From Rutidosis leptorrhynchoides (lineage: Eukaryota; Streptophyta; Magnoliopsida; Asterales; Asteraceae), in contig NC_092338.1 of NCBI RefSeq assembly GCF_046630445.1, forward strand, positions 340,943,501 to 341,007,500: a DNA stretch of 64,000 bases, given 5' to 3'. Below are positions 62,796-64,000 of this stretch, piece after piece; within the stretch, counting starts at the first letter, position 1; each line of letters opens with the position of its first letter. The position numbers were made by a program, and so were the translations under genes. The notes below the pieces were generated by a model that was not told the origin of the DNA, searched no databases, and saw nothing but the letters and a program-made list of their open reading frames with translations.

Positions 62796-63273
62796 GTGAG
62801 TTATAGTCCCACTTTTAAAATCTAATATTTTGGGATGAGAATACATGCAAATTTATAAATGTTTTGCGAAATAGACACAAGTAAATGATACTACTTTATA
62901 TGGGTGAATGATCGAAGCCGAATATGCCCCTTTTTAGCTTGGTAGCCTAAGAATTTGGGAACAGACCCCCAAATTGACGCGAATCCTAAAGATAGATCTA
63001 TCGGGCCCAACAAGCCCCATTCTGGAATTTGGAATGCTTTAGTACTTCGAAATTATCATGTTCGATGGGTGTCCTGGAATGATGGGGATATTCTATATGC
63101 ATCTTGTTAATGTCGGTTACCAGGTGTTCACCGTATGAATGATTTTTATCTCTATGTATGGGATGTATTGAAATATGAAATCTTGTGGTCTATTATTTCG
63201 ATTGATAAATATATAGGTTAAACCTATAACTCACCAACATTTTTGTTGACATTTAAAGCATGTTTATTCTCAG
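62796..63273 (+). other. Splice-like segment with hairpin in LTR F
   Basis: Donor-like AAA/GTGAGTTATAGTCCC (GT at 62796) and acceptor-like TTTATTCTCAG/GT (AG at 63273), 478 nt apart. Hairpin CAACA-TTTT-TGTTG is within 63234-63249. Same order as in LTRs A, B and G. Confidence 0.42.
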
Positions 63274-63618
63274 GTGATTATTAAGAGCTTTCGCTGTTGC
63301 ATACTAAAATAAGGACAAGATTTGGAGTCCATGCTTGTATGATATTATGTAAAAACTGCATTCAAGAAACTTATTTTTGATGTAATATATTCTTATTGTA
63401 AACCATTATGTAATGGTCGTGTGTAAACGGTATATTTTAGATTATCATTATTTGATAATCTACGTAATGCTTTTTAAACCTTTATCGATAAAATAAAGGT
63501 TATGATTATTTTAAAAATGAATGCAGTCTTTGAAAAATGTCTCATATAAAGGTCAAAACCTCGCGACGAAATCAATTAATATGGAACATTTATAATCAAT
63601 ATGAACGAGACATTTCAG

Positions 63619-63632
63619 TTGATATCCGAGCG
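63619..63632 (+). other. Degenerate tRNA-iMet primer binding site of element F
   Basis: TTGATATCCGAGCG differs at two positions from the canonical TTGGTATCAGAGC. It directly follows the LTR. Confidence 0.75.
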
Positions 63633-63825
63633 TTGGTCTTAGAGAACCAGAAATTTGCTTTAGTGTGTCTTATCGAGTTTGTTAGGATACATTAGTGAGT
63701 CTGGACTTCGACCGTGTTTTCTTTAAAAATGATTGCTTAACACTTTTGTTGGAAACTATATATTATTAACATGTAAATATTATGTGATATATTAACCTCT
63801 TAATGTGTTTGATATTGTGTGATAG

Positions 63826-64000
63826 ATGTCTACCACTAGTACAAATCCCATCGACTCACCTAATAATAATGAAGAGTCGAATATAATTTGGGAAGATTCA
63901 CAAATTCCCAAAGAGGAACCAGAAGAAGAGGAACCGGAAGAAGAGGAACCGGAAGAGGAGGAACCGGAAGAAGAAGAGGTTCCGGAGGATGAAATTTTGA
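63826..64000 (+). CDS. N-terminus of the gag of element F, cut by the window end
   Basis: Starts MSTTSTNPIDSPNNNEESNI about 200 bp after the primer site, then an acidic run of repeated EEPEEE units (about residues 26-52) ending VPEDEI at the window edge. Position and composition fit the start of a Tekay-type Gag. The acidic repeat is low-complexity coding sequence and may vary in length. It is open over the 58 codons visible. Confidence 0.7.
   Translation, partial: MSTTSTNPIDSPNNNEESNIIWEDSQIPKEEPEEEEPEEEEPEEEEPEEEEVPEDEIL

Larger units (their letters stand above)
60298..63617 (+). repeat. 5' LTR of Tekay-like element F
   Basis: 3320 bp from TGTAGTGACCCGAAC to GAGACATTTCA, followed by a primer site and the start of a gag ORF. 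It is inserted in the copia gag. The 3' LTR and target duplication lie outside the window. It holds a TA microsatellite and a splice-like segment. Confidence 0.88.

Overview
This window is repeat-rich, AT-rich DNA from a flowering plant. The reasons are plant-type Ty3/gypsy and Ty1/copia LTR retrotransposons with tRNA-iMet and tRNA-Asp primer sites, a plant-specific two-exon GATA transcription factor, and plant hAT, PIF/Harbinger and CACTA relics. The style of the repeats reminds me of Asteraceae, but that is a weak impression. I support only one ordinary host gene, the GATA factor at 49231-50512 on the minus strand. Nearly everything else is nested transposable elements.

Left part (1-23031, mostly minus strand). 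A Tekay-like chromovirus (element A) has its 5' LTR at 11216-13396, a coiled-coil ORF where gag should be, and pol running off the left edge. It is split by a young non-autonomous element E (2230-10576), which has paired 1967-bp LTRs and the target duplication CTTTC. A second Tekay pol (A2, 13433-15633) shares A's LTR in tandem and is broken at 15633, where it joins a truncated LTR of Tekay family B (15634-18054). That LTR lies in the LTR of element D (18055-23031), a degraded gag-pro-only element.

Middle (23032-44326, plus strand). Element C is a relative of D inserted head-to-head into D's gag. C has an LTR, a tRNA-Asp primer site and a gag-protease frame with four stops, but no reverse transcriptase or integrase. 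Its 3' region is interrupted by a complete Tekay-B element (30745-42127, target duplication CTATT) that lacks recognisable gag and protease but keeps an open integrase frame. C's right LTR is cut off at about 44326. E, C and D share LTR ends, primer site, polypurine tract and a long 3' block, but E carries a different coding cassette.

Right part (44327-64000). Two Tekay-type LTR relics with long microsatellites come first, then the GATA gene. Upstream of the gene lie a 2.4-kb hAT element inside an AAT microsatellite, a hAT MITE (8-bp duplication AGTAATAC), a shrunken PIF/Harbinger element and a CACTA-type MITE. Last comes a copia element H whose LTR is split by a solo Tekay LTR (G) and whose gag is cut by the 5' LTR of another Tekay element F, which runs off the right edge.

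The most interesting signal is regulatory. The LTRs and leaders of E, C and D carry pairs of perfect or near-perfect palindromes (half-site ATGCGA/TCGCAT) whose centres are 32 bp apart. In the LTRs the nearer one is about 30 bp upstream of a TATAAATT box. Unrelated copia and Tekay-like LTRs carry a different palindrome (CGCGNCGCG core) in pairs 20-21 bp apart. A second signal is a conserved block in diverged Tekay LTRs with splice-like ends and a small hairpin showing a compensatory base-pair change.
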